DNA of 53,424 nucleotides, taken from a virus. Position 1 is the first letter of the stretch. Each line of letters starts with the position of its first letter. The notes under the pieces were generated by a model. It searched no databases, was not told the DNA's origin, and saw only the letters and a program-made list of their open reading frames with translations. Below, one piece after another: positions 7,686 to 16,196 of the stretch. The stretch spans positions 1 to 53,424 of IMG/VR virus record IMGVR_UViG_3300006945_000001. One strand, written 5' to 3'. The translations under genes were made by a program, and so were the position numbers.

Positions 7686-7994
7686 TCACTTGCCCGCTGC
7701 CTTTGCCGCCTGCCAGAGCGCGAGCGCGTAGAGAATGATCGCGTCAGCAACGACCAAGCCGCCCAACAACCACCAGCGGAAGCCTTCCAGCTTGCTGATG
7801 CGTTCGGAATGGTTGTTGAGGCGCCGCTCCGCAACGACCAGCCGCCCTTCGTCGCCGGCGTCGCCTTCCGGGTTGCCGAACAGCCGCGTGTTGAGCGTGT
7901 CCATGCGGCGGTTCAGCTTCTGCAGCTCGGCCAGAATTTGCTGAATTCCTTCAGCGCTCAGCTGTTGCACACTCCGCTCGGGATCGCTGCTCAT
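7686..7994 (-). CDS. Coiled-coil protein with C-terminal TM (holin partner candidate)
   Basis: A 102-residue protein with a soluble N-terminal coiled coil (IQQILAELQKLNRRMDTLN, then a second helical stretch VVAERRLNNHSERISKLEG) and a single TM near the C-terminus (WWLLGGLVVADAIILYALALW). This layout resembles XhlA-like or hemolysin XhlA-type lysis accessory proteins. It is the first gene of the lysis cassette and ends eight bases before the holin start. It may modulate lysis timing; this is inferred from architecture and position. Confidence 0.65.
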   Translation of the reverse strand: MSSDPERSVQQLSAEGIQQILAELQKLNRRMDTLNTRLFGNPEGDAGDEGRLVVAERRLNNHSERISKLEGFRWWLLGGLVVADAIILYALALWQAAKAAGK

Positions 7995-8058
7995 CGGCAG
8001 AAGTTCTTACCACAGCATCGAAGAATCTGTGATGTCCTATTTGCGACGACAGGACACT

Positions 8059-8916
8059 TTAAGGTGTACCTGCTGGGCGAATTAATTTGACGAAGTCCGG
8101 GTTCGGTGGGGCCAGGGCTGACTCACAAAGGCGAACGACATTAAACTCGCAGACCCGGCACCTATTTTGATGTTGGGTTGGCATTGCCGCCCGCGAACCG
8201 CGCCAGAAGGCGATAGGCTCACGTATCAGCTTTCTTGCGCTAGCCAAATCAAATCGGTACGCAAAACAGGTTGCACCCTCTTCTGTGTGCGTTGCGTAGC
8301 CTTGCTTTGCCAGAACCACCTGTCGCAATTGCTGGTAAGTGGTGAGGAGCTTCTTCTCCAGAGCTTCGAGTCCTTTCTGCCTTTGCTCCGGCGACAGGAA
8401 CACCAAAATCGTGGCCAGTTGGCGAGTGTCAAACTTATTGTGATGGAGCAACAACCCATAAAGTGCCAGTTGGAGGCGGTGATCGGGGTAGGGTTCGCGT
8501 CTCCGACTGAATTTGTAATCAGCGAGCAGCAGTGCCTTGGGGCCATCGAACTCAACCAAGTCAGGCTTCCCGATGACTGGTACACCTTGGAGTCGACCAG
8601 AGAAAGGGAACTCTCGGAGCAGGATTCTCTTTCCGCTAGCAAGCTGTTCTCGTAGTTGTTTTTCGGTGATTGGTGTGGCGCGGGCAGTCAATTGCTCGTG
8701 GGCTTCGGACCCCGCACGCTGCTCTGCTGTTTCCTTTTGCACCTCTCGATGCAGCAACCTGAGCTCAACTCTCTTTTCACAGTACAGCTGGTCAGCAATA
8801 TCTGAAGCCCTGACTGCTTCGAGGCCATAGCGCTCCTTAATACGCTTTCTTACTTCTGGTGAGGACGGCTTCTTGCGGGATCGTTTGGGCTTCGGAATCC
8901 AGTGCGGAACTCCCAT
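8059..8916 (-). CDS. Cas4-like PD-(D/E)XK nuclease with Fe-S cysteine pattern
   Basis: A 285-residue protein with the hallmarks of the Cas4/AddB-like exonuclease family: an N-terminal cysteine in YCEKR (about residue 49), the nuclease core GKPDLVEF then LLADYKFS (D...DYK), QLALYGLLL (motif QxxxY), and a C-terminal cysteine cluster NRCRVCEFNVVRLC. The four cysteines would bind a 4Fe-4S cluster. In the family such enzymes are DNA exonucleases. No CRISPR array or cas1/cas2 is visible in the window, so this is a stand-alone copy. It lies between the tail fibre and lysis genes, a common cargo position, beside the unknown gene at 8963-9664. Confidence 0.85.
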   Translation of the reverse strand: MGVPHWIPKPKRSRKKPSSPEVRKRIKERYGLEAVRASDIADQLYCEKRVELRLLHREVQKETAEQRAGSEAHEQLTARATPITEKQLREQLASGKRILLREFPFSGRLQGVPVIGKPDLVEFDGPKALLLADYKFSRRREPYPDHRLQLALYGLLLHHNKFDTRQLATILVFLSPEQRQKGLEALEKKLLTTYQQLRQVVLAKQGYATHTEEGATCFAYRFDLASARKLIREPIAFWRGSRAAMPTQHQNRCRVCEFNVVRLCESALAPPNPDFVKLIRPAGTP

Positions 8917-8962
8917 GACATTCTACCGCCCTTGCTCTAAGGCCAATGCGAGCCTTGGAGGA

Positions 8963-9664
8963 TTAGGCTCGTTCTGAGATAAAGCGTAGGAATTCGCGGC
9001 CCCAATTAGTGATGCGGGGCTGCCATAAGCCGTGCCCGGAAACCATCACGTGTATGCCTCCACCGGGCATCAGACCACGGGCTTCTAGGTCCTTGATGAT
9101 CTGGTCGTAGAATTCGCGTTGACCTCGAAGGTCCGGTATTCCGGCTTCCAAAATGTGAGACTGACCGCCCGCCGTGATGTTCGGGCGTCGGATATTGTGG
9201 CGTTCAAACCAGGCCTCAGGGGAATCGAAAAAAGCTAGGATGCGAAGATGCCAAGGCGTGAGGCTATCCACGTGCTCTAGGAAAATCTGCTGCTTTGTTT
9301 CGTCTGGCGCGCCTGGGAGCGCCGCATTCACAATCGCATTACGCAGTGCTCTCAGCTTTTCTTCCTGATGGGCTCGAGATGCAATCTGCGAAGCGTGCAT
9401 TGCCGTAGTTACGAAGGCCTCGTTCTGTGAGAGCTTCTCGGGCGAGAAATTCTCGAGCTTCTGCTTGATTTCTTCGATTGCATCGGCCAGAGTCTGAAGC
9501 CATTTCTCTCGCCGTTTTTCGAGCGGAGGGCTGAAGATTAGTGACAGCGTTTCGGAAAGAACCCCGCCCACGACCGGCACAGCGGAGACGGCCCCCTTCA
9601 CGACAGCGTGGGCTACGTCGGCGGCTGAAACCTCAGGTTTTTCACTATTATCTGGCATGGTCAC
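8963..9664 (-). CDS. Unrecognised protein in tail-lysis cargo spot
   Basis: A 233-residue product; start GTG at 9664, with an ATG two codons later. Near the N-terminus is a small hydrophobic, glycine-rich segment (VKGAVSAVPVVGGVLSETLSLIF). A charged helical region follows, with notable blocks such as PPLEKRREKWLQTLADAI, ALRNAIVNAAL, and LTPWHLRILAFFDSP. The C-terminal 60 residues look like a small globular domain ending in GREFLRFISE. From memory I believe similar proteins recur as scattered prophage or defence-island genes, but I cannot name a family. A TAGAAT box upstream of the start (minus strand) could be its own -10. It is near the Cas4-like gene (46 bases) and may be co-transcribed. 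Confidence 0.65.
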   Translation of the reverse strand: MTMPDNSEKPEVSAADVAHAVVKGAVSAVPVVGGVLSETLSLIFSPPLEKRREKWLQTLADAIEEIKQKLENFSPEKLSQNEAFVTTAMHASQIASRAHQEEKLRALRNAIVNAALPGAPDETKQQIFLEHVDSLTPWHLRILAFFDSPEAWFERHNIRRPNITAGGQSHILEAGIPDLRGQREFYDQIIKDLEARGLMPGGGIHVMVSGHGLWQPRITNWGREFLRFISERA

Positions 9665-9714
9665 GCCTAGTTAGTGAGACGCGAAATTCTAGCATGACCG
9701 TACAGCTTGGCATC

Positions 9715-10263
9715 TTATTTCCAGGCGGGAATGTAGGCGGTGCTGCCGTCTGCGGTTTTGACCTGAATCCAAGTATAGGGTGCGGTCGGAGTGACAGCAG
9801 GGCAGTTCGCGCCGAGCGATGCGCTGCCCGCGCCGGTTGTGTTGGTGCCCGCGAATTGCGGAATGCCCGCGATCTTGAAATCGAACGTCCAAGCCGTTCC
9901 GTTGTAGAGCATCAGCGCGTCGTCCTGCTCTACGTAGGCCAGCCAGCCCTCTTTCGGCGTGTAGAACTCCCAGGCTGGCACCTTCGTGTCGGTGTCCGTC
10001 GTGGCGATCTCGGTGGACCAGACGGCGATCTTCCCGGCTTGGCCTGACCATGCGCCGGTGGGGGCGGAGCCGATGATGTAGGCGTCGCCGTTCGCCGGGC
10101 TGCCGGGCGGCGTGTTCACGCCCTGCTGCTTCACCGTGGCTTGCACCAGTTGATCGAAGGCGCGCAGGAAGGCGCGGAAGCCGTTGATGTGGCCCGCGCC
10201 GATGTTGCCGTAAATCATTTTGCCCAGCTTCGGGCCGTTGGTGACGCTAGCGTGGTCAGGCAT
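9715..10263 (-). CDS. DUF2793-type tail fibre-associated protein
   Basis: A 182-residue protein whose central block (about residues 50-125) matches the DUF2793 pattern seen in tail fibres of GTA-like and lambdoid phages: PPGSPANGDAYIIG, APTGAWSGQAG, WEFYTPKEGW and LYNGTAW. It is the last gene of the tail module and overlaps the stop of the J-like gene by eight bases. It likely forms part of the distal tail or host-contact structure. Confidence 0.8.
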   Translation of the reverse strand: MPDHASVTNGPKLGKMIYGNIGAGHINGFRAFLRAFDQLVQATVKQQGVNTPPGSPANGDAYIIGSAPTGAWSGQAGKIAVWSTEIATTDTDTKVPAWEFYTPKEGWLAYVEQDDALMLYNGTAWTFDFKIAGIPQFAGTNTTGAGSASLGANCPAVTPTAPYTWIQVKTADGSTAYIPAWK

Positions 10264-12715
10264 TCCTTCCCCCTAATTCAAGTCCCAGGCACATTCCCAT
10301 GCCGCCCATCGTGAAGGCGTCGGTGTCCCGGACGGTGCCTGTCAGGCTGCCGTTGATTGGCTTGATTCTGAATCGCGTGGTCTTAATGCCGTCCTTGTCG
10401 TCGGCGAACCGCTGCAAGGCCGTGTAGACCTGAGATGTGCCGGTGAGCGCGGCGTAGGTCTGGCGCAAAACGCCGCCCACATAGACTTCAACCGTGTAGT
10501 TGCCCTCCGGCGCGGCGGCCTGATTGCCGGCGTCCTGCTGGACGACGCTGGTCTGGCCGGTGCGATGCCGATGCGCCCAGGTTATTGAAGCGTCGCCTAC
10601 CGTCGCCACGGGCCAGTACGCGCCGTTTACTTGCACGTTGCCGGGCGGGTAGGGCTTCTGCGCTCGGCTGGCCATCGCACGGCTGACGGCGCTGACGCTG
10701 CCAATCGGCACGGTGTTGCGCGAGTTGAAGGGCAGGCACTTGGCGCTGATGGTCTGGTCAGCCGGGTAGTCATCCTCTCGCGTGAGGCCCGAACCGTCGC
10801 TGACAAAGGACACACGTGTACCCACCGAGTGATCTGCGGGGATCGTATCGAAGATTCCGCGGACGATGCCGCTGATGGTGTAGGTGCCGTCTCCGTTGTC
10901 GGTGACGGTCTGCCAGCTCATCCACTCATCGTCAATCACCAGCAGGTTGTCGCCGCGCGCGCGGCCCCCGGCGTCGGTCGAGACCAATCGCTCCAGGTCC
11001 TTGCCGCCCTGCACGATGAAGCCAGTATTGTCGAGAGCCGCCGTGTTTCGCGGGTAGGCCGATTGCAGCACTCCGCTGGGGCAGAAGATCTCCACGGTGC
11101 TCGACTGATAGAAGCCCGCGCCTTCATCCGTCCAGACCTCGTAGCCGGTGCTGGTGCCATCGCCGCGCACCGCCGCGACCACGAGCCGCCGCTCTCCAGC
11201 CTCGGTCAAGTGGTAGGGCACCTCCTGAAGGAACTGCGCCGTGGGCGCAACCGGGTCGGTCAGCGGGTCAGTCCATCCGCTGCCCGTGGGCGGCGTGTAG
11301 CCGGTGAAGGCCACAGCGAAAATGTCCTCTACGAAATCAATCTGAATCTCGCCCGCTTCGAGCGCGCCGTAATTAATGCCGGTGATGCGTACGACCATCC
11401 CGCTGATACCCAGCGGAGCCCAGGAGAACTTGAACACACCGCCGATGCGGAGATTCCACGCCTTGCGGTTGGCCTTGAGCCGCCCGCGCGCCAGCGGGTA
11501 GCTGTGCGTCTTCAGCTCGCGCATCGCAACCTTCTGCGCGATGGTCGGATTCGAGAAGCCGCGGAAGGGGATGGTGTCGCTCGATAGCTGGCCACGGATG
11601 GCGAAATTGGCCATCTCCTGCGCCTGGACGACGCGCTCCTTGAAGCTGGTGCGGTCAAGGTAGGTGACCTTGACCTCATTGAGTGTTTCTTCCCAGGAGC
11701 CACGCGAGAACTCCGGGGCGTCCAGGATGTCGTTCTCGTTCAACTCCAGCAGCGAAGGGATGTTGTAGTCGGCGCGCGCCAGCGTCAGGTTCCACAGCCC
11801 GGTTGCCGGGTCGGTGTAAAGCACGCCGTCAATGTGGCGCAGGATGTCGTCCACGACCTGGTCGGCGGCCGCTTCCGAGTCCAGTTGAAGGCTCATGCCC
11901 ATGCCTTCGGTTGCCAGCGTGTTGCCCGCAGCTTGGAAGCTGACCAGATTGAAGCGCGTGCTGGGAATGCCTAGGCCCCAGACGGGGTTGGTCATCAGTT
12001 CGTAGATGATCTCAGCCGGGTTCGCATCGCCGCCGATGTCGTGGTTGTTCCCCGCGAGGCCAAGGTTGCGGGGAAGGCGCTTCACCACGAAGGCCAGGTT
12101 CTTCATGTACTGGCTCGTGCCGACGTAAAGCTGCTGGGCGACGGCATGGCACATCCCGCGATACGCGGGTGCTGGAGACAGGCCCAGCTTGCTCGCGAGG
12201 TAGCTGTTGCCCTGCTGCGTCTGCTGGCCGCGATAAAAGAAGATCGTGCCCTTCAGCCCGCCCTCTTTGTCGTCGCCGCCGAACAGCCTGGGCTGGTCAA
12301 TGGTGATCTTCAGGTAGTCCTCGCCGCCCGGCCCGTTGACCAGCGCGGACGTGAAGGGCACGTTCTTGTCCTCACCCGCGACGATCTGAAGCAGGCTGTC
12401 CACTACGCCGTGGCACAACGCCATGTGCAGCCCGACGAAGTACTTGTAGCCGACCGTGACCTTCTTCGCGCCGATGCCCAGGAAGCCGCCCGCCTTCTTC
12501 TTGATGGGATCGATGCGCAGATCGCCGAACCACACCACGTTTGGCGCGGCCAGCTTCACCGTTCCGAAGATGGCGGGGATCACGCGGCCTTCCTCGGCGG
12601 TCGGGGCCTGGAAGTCGCCAAGCGAAGAAGGCTGCACGTCCTTCGGCTTCTTTTGCAGCAGGGCCGAAAGAACTGTGGTGCCCACGAACAGAAAGAACGC
12701 GAACCAGAACCCCAT
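10256..12715 (-). CDS. Tail tip / host-specificity protein (J-like)
   Basis: An 819-residue protein occupying the tail-tip position just before the fibre gene. It begins with a short hydrophobic segment (FWFAFFLFVGTTVLSALL) and continues with a region typical of phage tail-hub proteins, including IPAIFGTVKLAAPNVVWFGDL and YFVGLHMALCHG, then beta-rich and fibronectin-like sections toward the C-terminus. Its gene follows the BR0599-type protein by two bases. By analogy with lambda J or gp27/GTA hub proteins it would form the tip and contact the receptor. The hydrophobic N-terminus is unusual for a virion protein and worth noting. Confidence 0.8.
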   Translation of the reverse strand: MGFWFAFFLFVGTTVLSALLQKKPKDVQPSSLGDFQAPTAEEGRVIPAIFGTVKLAAPNVVWFGDLRIDPIKKKAGGFLGIGAKKVTVGYKYFVGLHMALCHGVVDSLLQIVAGEDKNVPFTSALVNGPGGEDYLKITIDQPRLFGGDDKEGGLKGTIFFYRGQQTQQGNSYLASKLGLSPAPAYRGMCHAVAQQLYVGTSQYMKNLAFVVKRLPRNLGLAGNNHDIGGDANPAEIIYELMTNPVWGLGIPSTRFNLVSFQAAGNTLATEGMGMSLQLDSEAAADQVVDDILRHIDGVLYTDPATGLWNLTLARADYNIPSLLELNENDILDAPEFSRGSWEETLNEVKVTYLDRTSFKERVVQAQEMANFAIRGQLSSDTIPFRGFSNPTIAQKVAMRELKTHSYPLARGRLKANRKAWNLRIGGVFKFSWAPLGISGMVVRITGINYGALEAGEIQIDFVEDIFAVAFTGYTPPTGSGWTDPLTDPVAPTAQFLQEVPYHLTEAGERRLVVAAVRGDGTSTGYEVWTDEGAGFYQSSTVEIFCPSGVLQSAYPRNTAALDNTGFIVQGGKDLERLVSTDAGGRARGDNLLVIDDEWMSWQTVTDNGDGTYTISGIVRGIFDTIPADHSVGTRVSFVSDGSGLTREDDYPADQTISAKCLPFNSRNTVPIGSVSAVSRAMASRAQKPYPPGNVQVNGAYWPVATVGDASITWAHRHRTGQTSVVQQDAGNQAAAPEGNYTVEVYVGGVLRQTYAALTGTSQVYTALQRFADDKDGIKTTRFRIKPINGSLTGTVRDTDAFTMGGMGMCLGLELGGRNA

Positions 12716-12717
12716 GC

Positions 12718-13512
12718 CTACTCCAGCCCGTTAAACGGGTTGCGCCCAGGGATGAACTCGAACCCGAAGAAGTTGGGGGCGTTGTTGAACTTCGTGTTGC
12801 AATCGCTGAAGCTGCGGTTGCAGCCCGCGTAGGCCGTAATCACGTCGCCCGCGACCAGCCCGGCCATCGCATTGAGCAGCGTCACCGTGTTGCCGACGTG
12901 ATTGATGATCATGCGGCGCTCGGTGCCCTTCTCGATGTAGCCTGCGTTGAACCAGTCGTTCGGTTTCGTGGCGAAGGCCGCTGCCTGAATCGTTTCTCCG
13001 TTCACGCTGGTCACTGTGGCCGCGACCTTGAACAGGTTTTTGTCCACTTGGCAGCTGGAGTCGTAGAGGATGTGATTGCAGGGCTTCTGATAGCGTGGGC
13101 CAGGCACGCGCTTCTTCAGCACATCGCGCTCAGGCACCACGGTAAGCTCGCAGTCCTCACCGAACGTGGCCATCGTCACGCGGCCCGTGAAATGCGTCAC
13201 GACTTCGCTGTCCGGCTCGCCTTCATGGCCCCGGAAGATCACCAGGCTGAGCGGCGTGCTGGGGATGTAAGAGACAAAGAGCAGCGCGATGGCGTGCTCC
13301 TTCGGCAGCGTCACCTTGATTGAGCCGCTGGTTGTTTCCTGGCCCTGGCCTGTGGCCGTGCGGATGATGGCTTCGGGCTCGTAAATCTGGCCGTTGTAGG
13401 TGATCTTTCGGTCCGCGCCGGTCAGCCGCCAGGTTTGCGTCTCGGTCTGGAAGAGGTAAAGCTCGAACGGCTGGCCGCTGTACGGGCTCGTCTCGCGCGC
13501 CGCGTAGGTCAC
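12718..13512 (-). CDS. BR0599/DUF2163-family tail tip protein
   Basis: A 264-residue baseplate or tail-tip protein. The start is GTG at 13512: AAGGAGGT lies just upstream, and GTG overlaps the TGA of the previous gene. The C-terminal signature is characteristic of the BR0599 family: AGCNRSFSDCNTKF, then NNAPNFFGFEFIPG with cysteines around it. The family is widespread in siphophages and gene transfer agents between the tape measure and the tip protein, as here. Further cysteines occur in KPCNHILYDSSC. Confidence 0.85.
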   Translation of the reverse strand: MTYAARETSPYSGQPFELYLFQTETQTWRLTGADRKITYNGQIYEPEAIIRTATGQGQETTSGSIKVTLPKEHAIALLFVSYIPSTPLSLVIFRGHEGEPDSEVVTHFTGRVTMATFGEDCELTVVPERDVLKKRVPGPRYQKPCNHILYDSSCQVDKNLFKVAATVTSVNGETIQAAAFATKPNDWFNAGYIEKGTERRMIINHVGNTVTLLNAMAGLVAGDVITAYAGCNRSFSDCNTKFNNAPNFFGFEFIPGRNPFNGLE

Positions 13513-14123
13513 GCGGGGACCTCCTTCGGCAATTCCACGAAGTCCAGCACGGCTTCGGCCAAGTCGCGGCCATGCCAGGTGAGCTCGGGGTCGTCCGTCG
13601 CCAGACGGCACAGCGTCAAGAAGGAAACCATCGTGGCCTTTGGCACCAGTGCGCCGATGCTGCTATCGAGCGTCAGTACTTCGTTGCTGGTGCCTTCGCT
13701 GGCCCCGGCGATCTTGCGGTAGTGCCTGGTGCCATCGGGCAGCAGGAAAGCGATGTGCCGCCGCGCCACAGTTGGAAACATGAACTTGGTGTAGCCGATC
13801 TTGCTGATGCTCAGGTTCACGTTGCCCGCCGATAGGTCGGTGTCCATCTCCAGGTCGCGGTTCCATGTGGGCACCCACACGGGCACCAGCGTGCCCTTGC
13901 GGGCCGCGATAAAGTCGCGGTACGACTGAATCTCGGTCCTGCCATCCAGAAGCCACACGAAGCCTCCCGGCCTGACCACGGCCACGCCGCTGCGATCCCT
14001 GGCGCGCAGTTTCCCCGTGCGAGAATCGAGCCGCGCCATGCTTCGCCGGTGAGTAAACTCCCGGTGATTCACGGCGCTTGGCTCGATCTCGAACACATCG
14101 AAGCCCTGGTAAACAGTCGGCAT
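13509..14123 (-). CDS. Tail protein (distal tail module)
   Basis: A 204-residue protein within a run of overlapping tail genes. Its start overlaps the stop of the gene at 14123-15193, and its stop overlaps the BR0599-type gene, so translation is coupled throughout. Aromatic and beta-rich sequence (VWLLDGRTEIQSYRDFIAAR, LVPVWVPTWNRDL) resembles a DUF2460-like distal-tail component. No catalytic motif is seen. The specific family is not certain. Confidence 0.7.
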   Translation of the reverse strand: MPTVYQGFDVFEIEPSAVNHREFTHRRSMARLDSRTGKLRARDRSGVAVVRPGGFVWLLDGRTEIQSYRDFIAARKGTLVPVWVPTWNRDLEMDTDLSAGNVNLSISKIGYTKFMFPTVARRHIAFLLPDGTRHYRKIAGASEGTSNEVLTLDSSIGALVPKATMVSFLTLCRLATDDPELTWHGRDLAEAVLDFVELPKEVPA

Positions 14124-15193
14124 CAGACCACCTCACACTCGAACTCGGCCTCGAGCTCGGCCACGGCATTGTTCATTCGGAGCACGCCGACCTCATCCGG
14201 CAGGCGGCCAGTCAGCAGCGGCACGACGTAAGTCCGGCCGTCCGCAGCCCAGGCTTGTGTCGTGGGGGCGGTGAGCGTGATGCTGCCCGCCGCAACGGTC
14301 TGAATGCTCAGGGCTTCAACCGTGTGCATGTCGCGCCAGAGCATCATCAGTCCGTCTGCGACGAACTTCCTCAGCGTGGTGTCCACCTGAATCACCGTGG
14401 CCCCGATGTTCGCATTCGCCAGCAACAGCTGGGCGTCTGGCCAGAAGGGAACGCCATAGATGCGTCCCTGCCAGCCCCACAGCAGGGCGTGAAGCGCGGC
14501 GGTGTCCCGCACGTCGAGCGTCAGCACCTTGTAGCGCAGCCGGGTGCGCGGGTTGGTGCGCAGTTGAACGCGCTGCTCTTTGTCGGCGTAGGCGTTCATG
14601 ATCTCGGTCAGGTACTCGGTGCGCTCCATGATTGGCTCAGTCCAATCCGGGTCGGGCGAGAACACCGTAATGCGGGTGCCCGTTACAAGCAGGTCTGTCC
14701 CGCTGATTCCGGTGAACACGAAGACCACCGTGTTCTGAATCTGCGCGTCACCATCTTGGGGCACCGTGGCCTGGAACTGGCGCGACTGCATGGCACCGAA
14801 GACCAGCGGCACACCGAACGGGTTGTCAATCAGCGTTCCCCCGCCGCCCGCGATGTCAATGCGCACCATCGTGCGCAGCGTCTCTCGGAAGGTGTTCCAC
14901 ACGTCCACACTGAAAAGGTTTGTGCTGAGCACAAAGCCCAGCTTCTTTTCGCGCGGCGTGACGATGATCTTCTCGAACAGCTCGCTGCCGGTCATCGGTT
15001 CCAGCGTCCCCCCGTAGAGCAGAGGGATTTCCTGGATGGGATCGAGCGTCTGCGGGCCGAACAGCATGACGGACTGCGCGCTCGCTCCGGGGTAGCCGGA
15101 GACGCCAGCGGCGAACTGGCTGAGAGACGCCGACGCGCCGGGATGTTGCGGCGACGCGATGCCAGGAAGCAGGTTGCCGTCGAAGATAGCCAT
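14123..15193 (-). CDS. Tail protein (distal tail module)
   Basis: A 356-residue structural protein lying two bases after the gene at 15196-16188 and overlapping the next gene start. It is beta-rich, with a middle section FGVPLVFGAMQSRQF and a C-terminal half similar in style to other phage tail components that contain WGWQGRIYGVPFWPD. Position between two paralogous tail proteins and the DUF2460-like protein suggests a distal-tail or hub role. No named family. Confidence 0.7.
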   Translation of the reverse strand: MAIFDGNLLPGIASPQHPGASASLSQFAAGVSGYPGASAQSVMLFGPQTLDPIQEIPLLYGGTLEPMTGSELFEKIIVTPREKKLGFVLSTNLFSVDVWNTFRETLRTMVRIDIAGGGGTLIDNPFGVPLVFGAMQSRQFQATVPQDGDAQIQNTVVFVFTGISGTDLLVTGTRITVFSPDPDWTEPIMERTEYLTEIMNAYADKEQRVQLRTNPRTRLRYKVLTLDVRDTAALHALLWGWQGRIYGVPFWPDAQLLLANANIGATVIQVDTTLRKFVADGLMMLWRDMHTVEALSIQTVAAGSITLTAPTTQAWAADGRTYVVPLLTGRLPDEVGVLRMNNAVAELEAEFECEVV

Positions 15194-15195
15194 TC

Positions 15196-16188
15196 TCAGC
15201 CGACCTTCTTCACCGCGAACTCGGGGAAGAGCATGTAGCTGTCCGCGCCCAGCGTCAGCACCGTGCCCGGTGCGAAGCCGTTGCCCACAGCGCGCGTCCA
15301 GAACACGATGGGCATGGTGCCGAGCAGCGAGTAGCCGCCGGCGTCGCGCGACACCCAGATGCGCACCGGAACCAGGTGCGCCTGAGAGCTCAAGATCGAG
15401 ACAGTGCGCTCCAGGAAGTACTCTAGGTTAGGGATGTCGCTCGGCGGGGCCGTACTTTGACCGCGAAACTCCGTCGCGCAGTTCCGGCCTGTGTAGCCGC
15501 CGCTCGGTTGCGAGGTGCTGTCGGTGCAGCCGACCCACTTGCCCGTGAAGCTGTCCACATCGGCGCGCACGTAGCCGCTGGCCGCGCCGTTGAGCGGGTC
15601 TTTGAACATGAACGGGGCACGCGCCGAAGGGCCGTTCTGCGCGCCGGGAGTCGTCGTGCTGTCGTTGGCGAAGCCGTAGCCGTGAGTTGCAGCGAACGAG
15701 TACGGGCCGCCTGTCCAAGTGCCCGACTTGTTCAAGGATGTGCCCCAGCCCAGGTGAGTAAAGACGCCCGTGGTCTTTTCAACGACCACCACAACGTTAT
15801 CCGCCGTCGCATCGCTGAAAAAGTAGTATGCGCTGATGGCTCCCGTGGGCAGAGGCATACTGTGGCCGGTGATTGTGCTCGTGCCGTTGAGAACCGGCCC
15901 GCCCGCCTGAGCGTTCCAGTTCGCGGCTCCGCTGAAGCCCGTGCCCAGGTAGATATGCAGGGCCGCATCGCTGGCATTGGGCGACGGGCTGGGAGTAAAG
16001 GCCCACGGATTGACCGCGCCCGTGGTGCTCTTCAGGTTGACGTACACACTGCCTTTGTGCAGGTGCGCCCGCCAGCCCGTTCCGTCAGCCTGGCTCATGT
16101 CCTGCACCCAGCCGATATTCACCAGCCACGTCACGAGCTTCTGCAGCAGATCGTTCGGGCTTGTTGCCGTGCCAGTCTGATAGGCCAT
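15196..16188 (-). CDS. Tail protein, paralogue A
   Basis: A 330-residue protein. The N-terminus (YQTGTATSPNDLLQKLVTWL) resembles that of the next gene upstream (FENGTATDVADLMAKLNSFL), and both have beta-rich, glycine and tryptophan-rich bodies, so the two look like diverged paralogues. This pair appears between the tape measure gene and the tip genes, where distal-tail proteins are found. Possible carbohydrate-binding or tail-knob function is speculation. Confidence 0.7.
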   Translation of the reverse strand: MAYQTGTATSPNDLLQKLVTWLVNIGWVQDMSQADGTGWRAHLHKGSVYVNLKSTTGAVNPWAFTPSPSPNASDAALHIYLGTGFSGAANWNAQAGGPVLNGTSTITGHSMPLPTGAISAYYFFSDATADNVVVVVEKTTGVFTHLGWGTSLNKSGTWTGGPYSFAATHGYGFANDSTTTPGAQNGPSARAPFMFKDPLNGAASGYVRADVDSFTGKWVGCTDSTSQPSGGYTGRNCATEFRGQSTAPPSDIPNLEYFLERTVSILSSQAHLVPVRIWVSRDAGGYSLLGTMPIVFWTRAVGNGFAPGTVLTLGADSYMLFPEFAVKKVG

Positions 16189-16196
16189 TGCCGCTC

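Noticed and set aside
8062-8071. AGGTGTACCT resembling the cargo-upstream motif
   Set aside because: Lies within the last codons of the Cas4-like gene and lacks the CAATTGTCTTG partner; probably chance.
8059-8916. CRISPR-Cas locus suggested by the Cas4-like gene
   Set aside because: No repeat-spacer array, cas1 or cas2 seen anywhere in the window.
10631-11587. Open frame of 318 codons opposite the tail tip gene
   Set aside because: Shadow of the J-like gene; no domain, and composition dominated by R, A, G and H.
14078-15238. Open frame of 386 codons on the plus strand in the tail module
   Set aside because: Fully antisense to two well-packed tail genes with coupled starts and stops.
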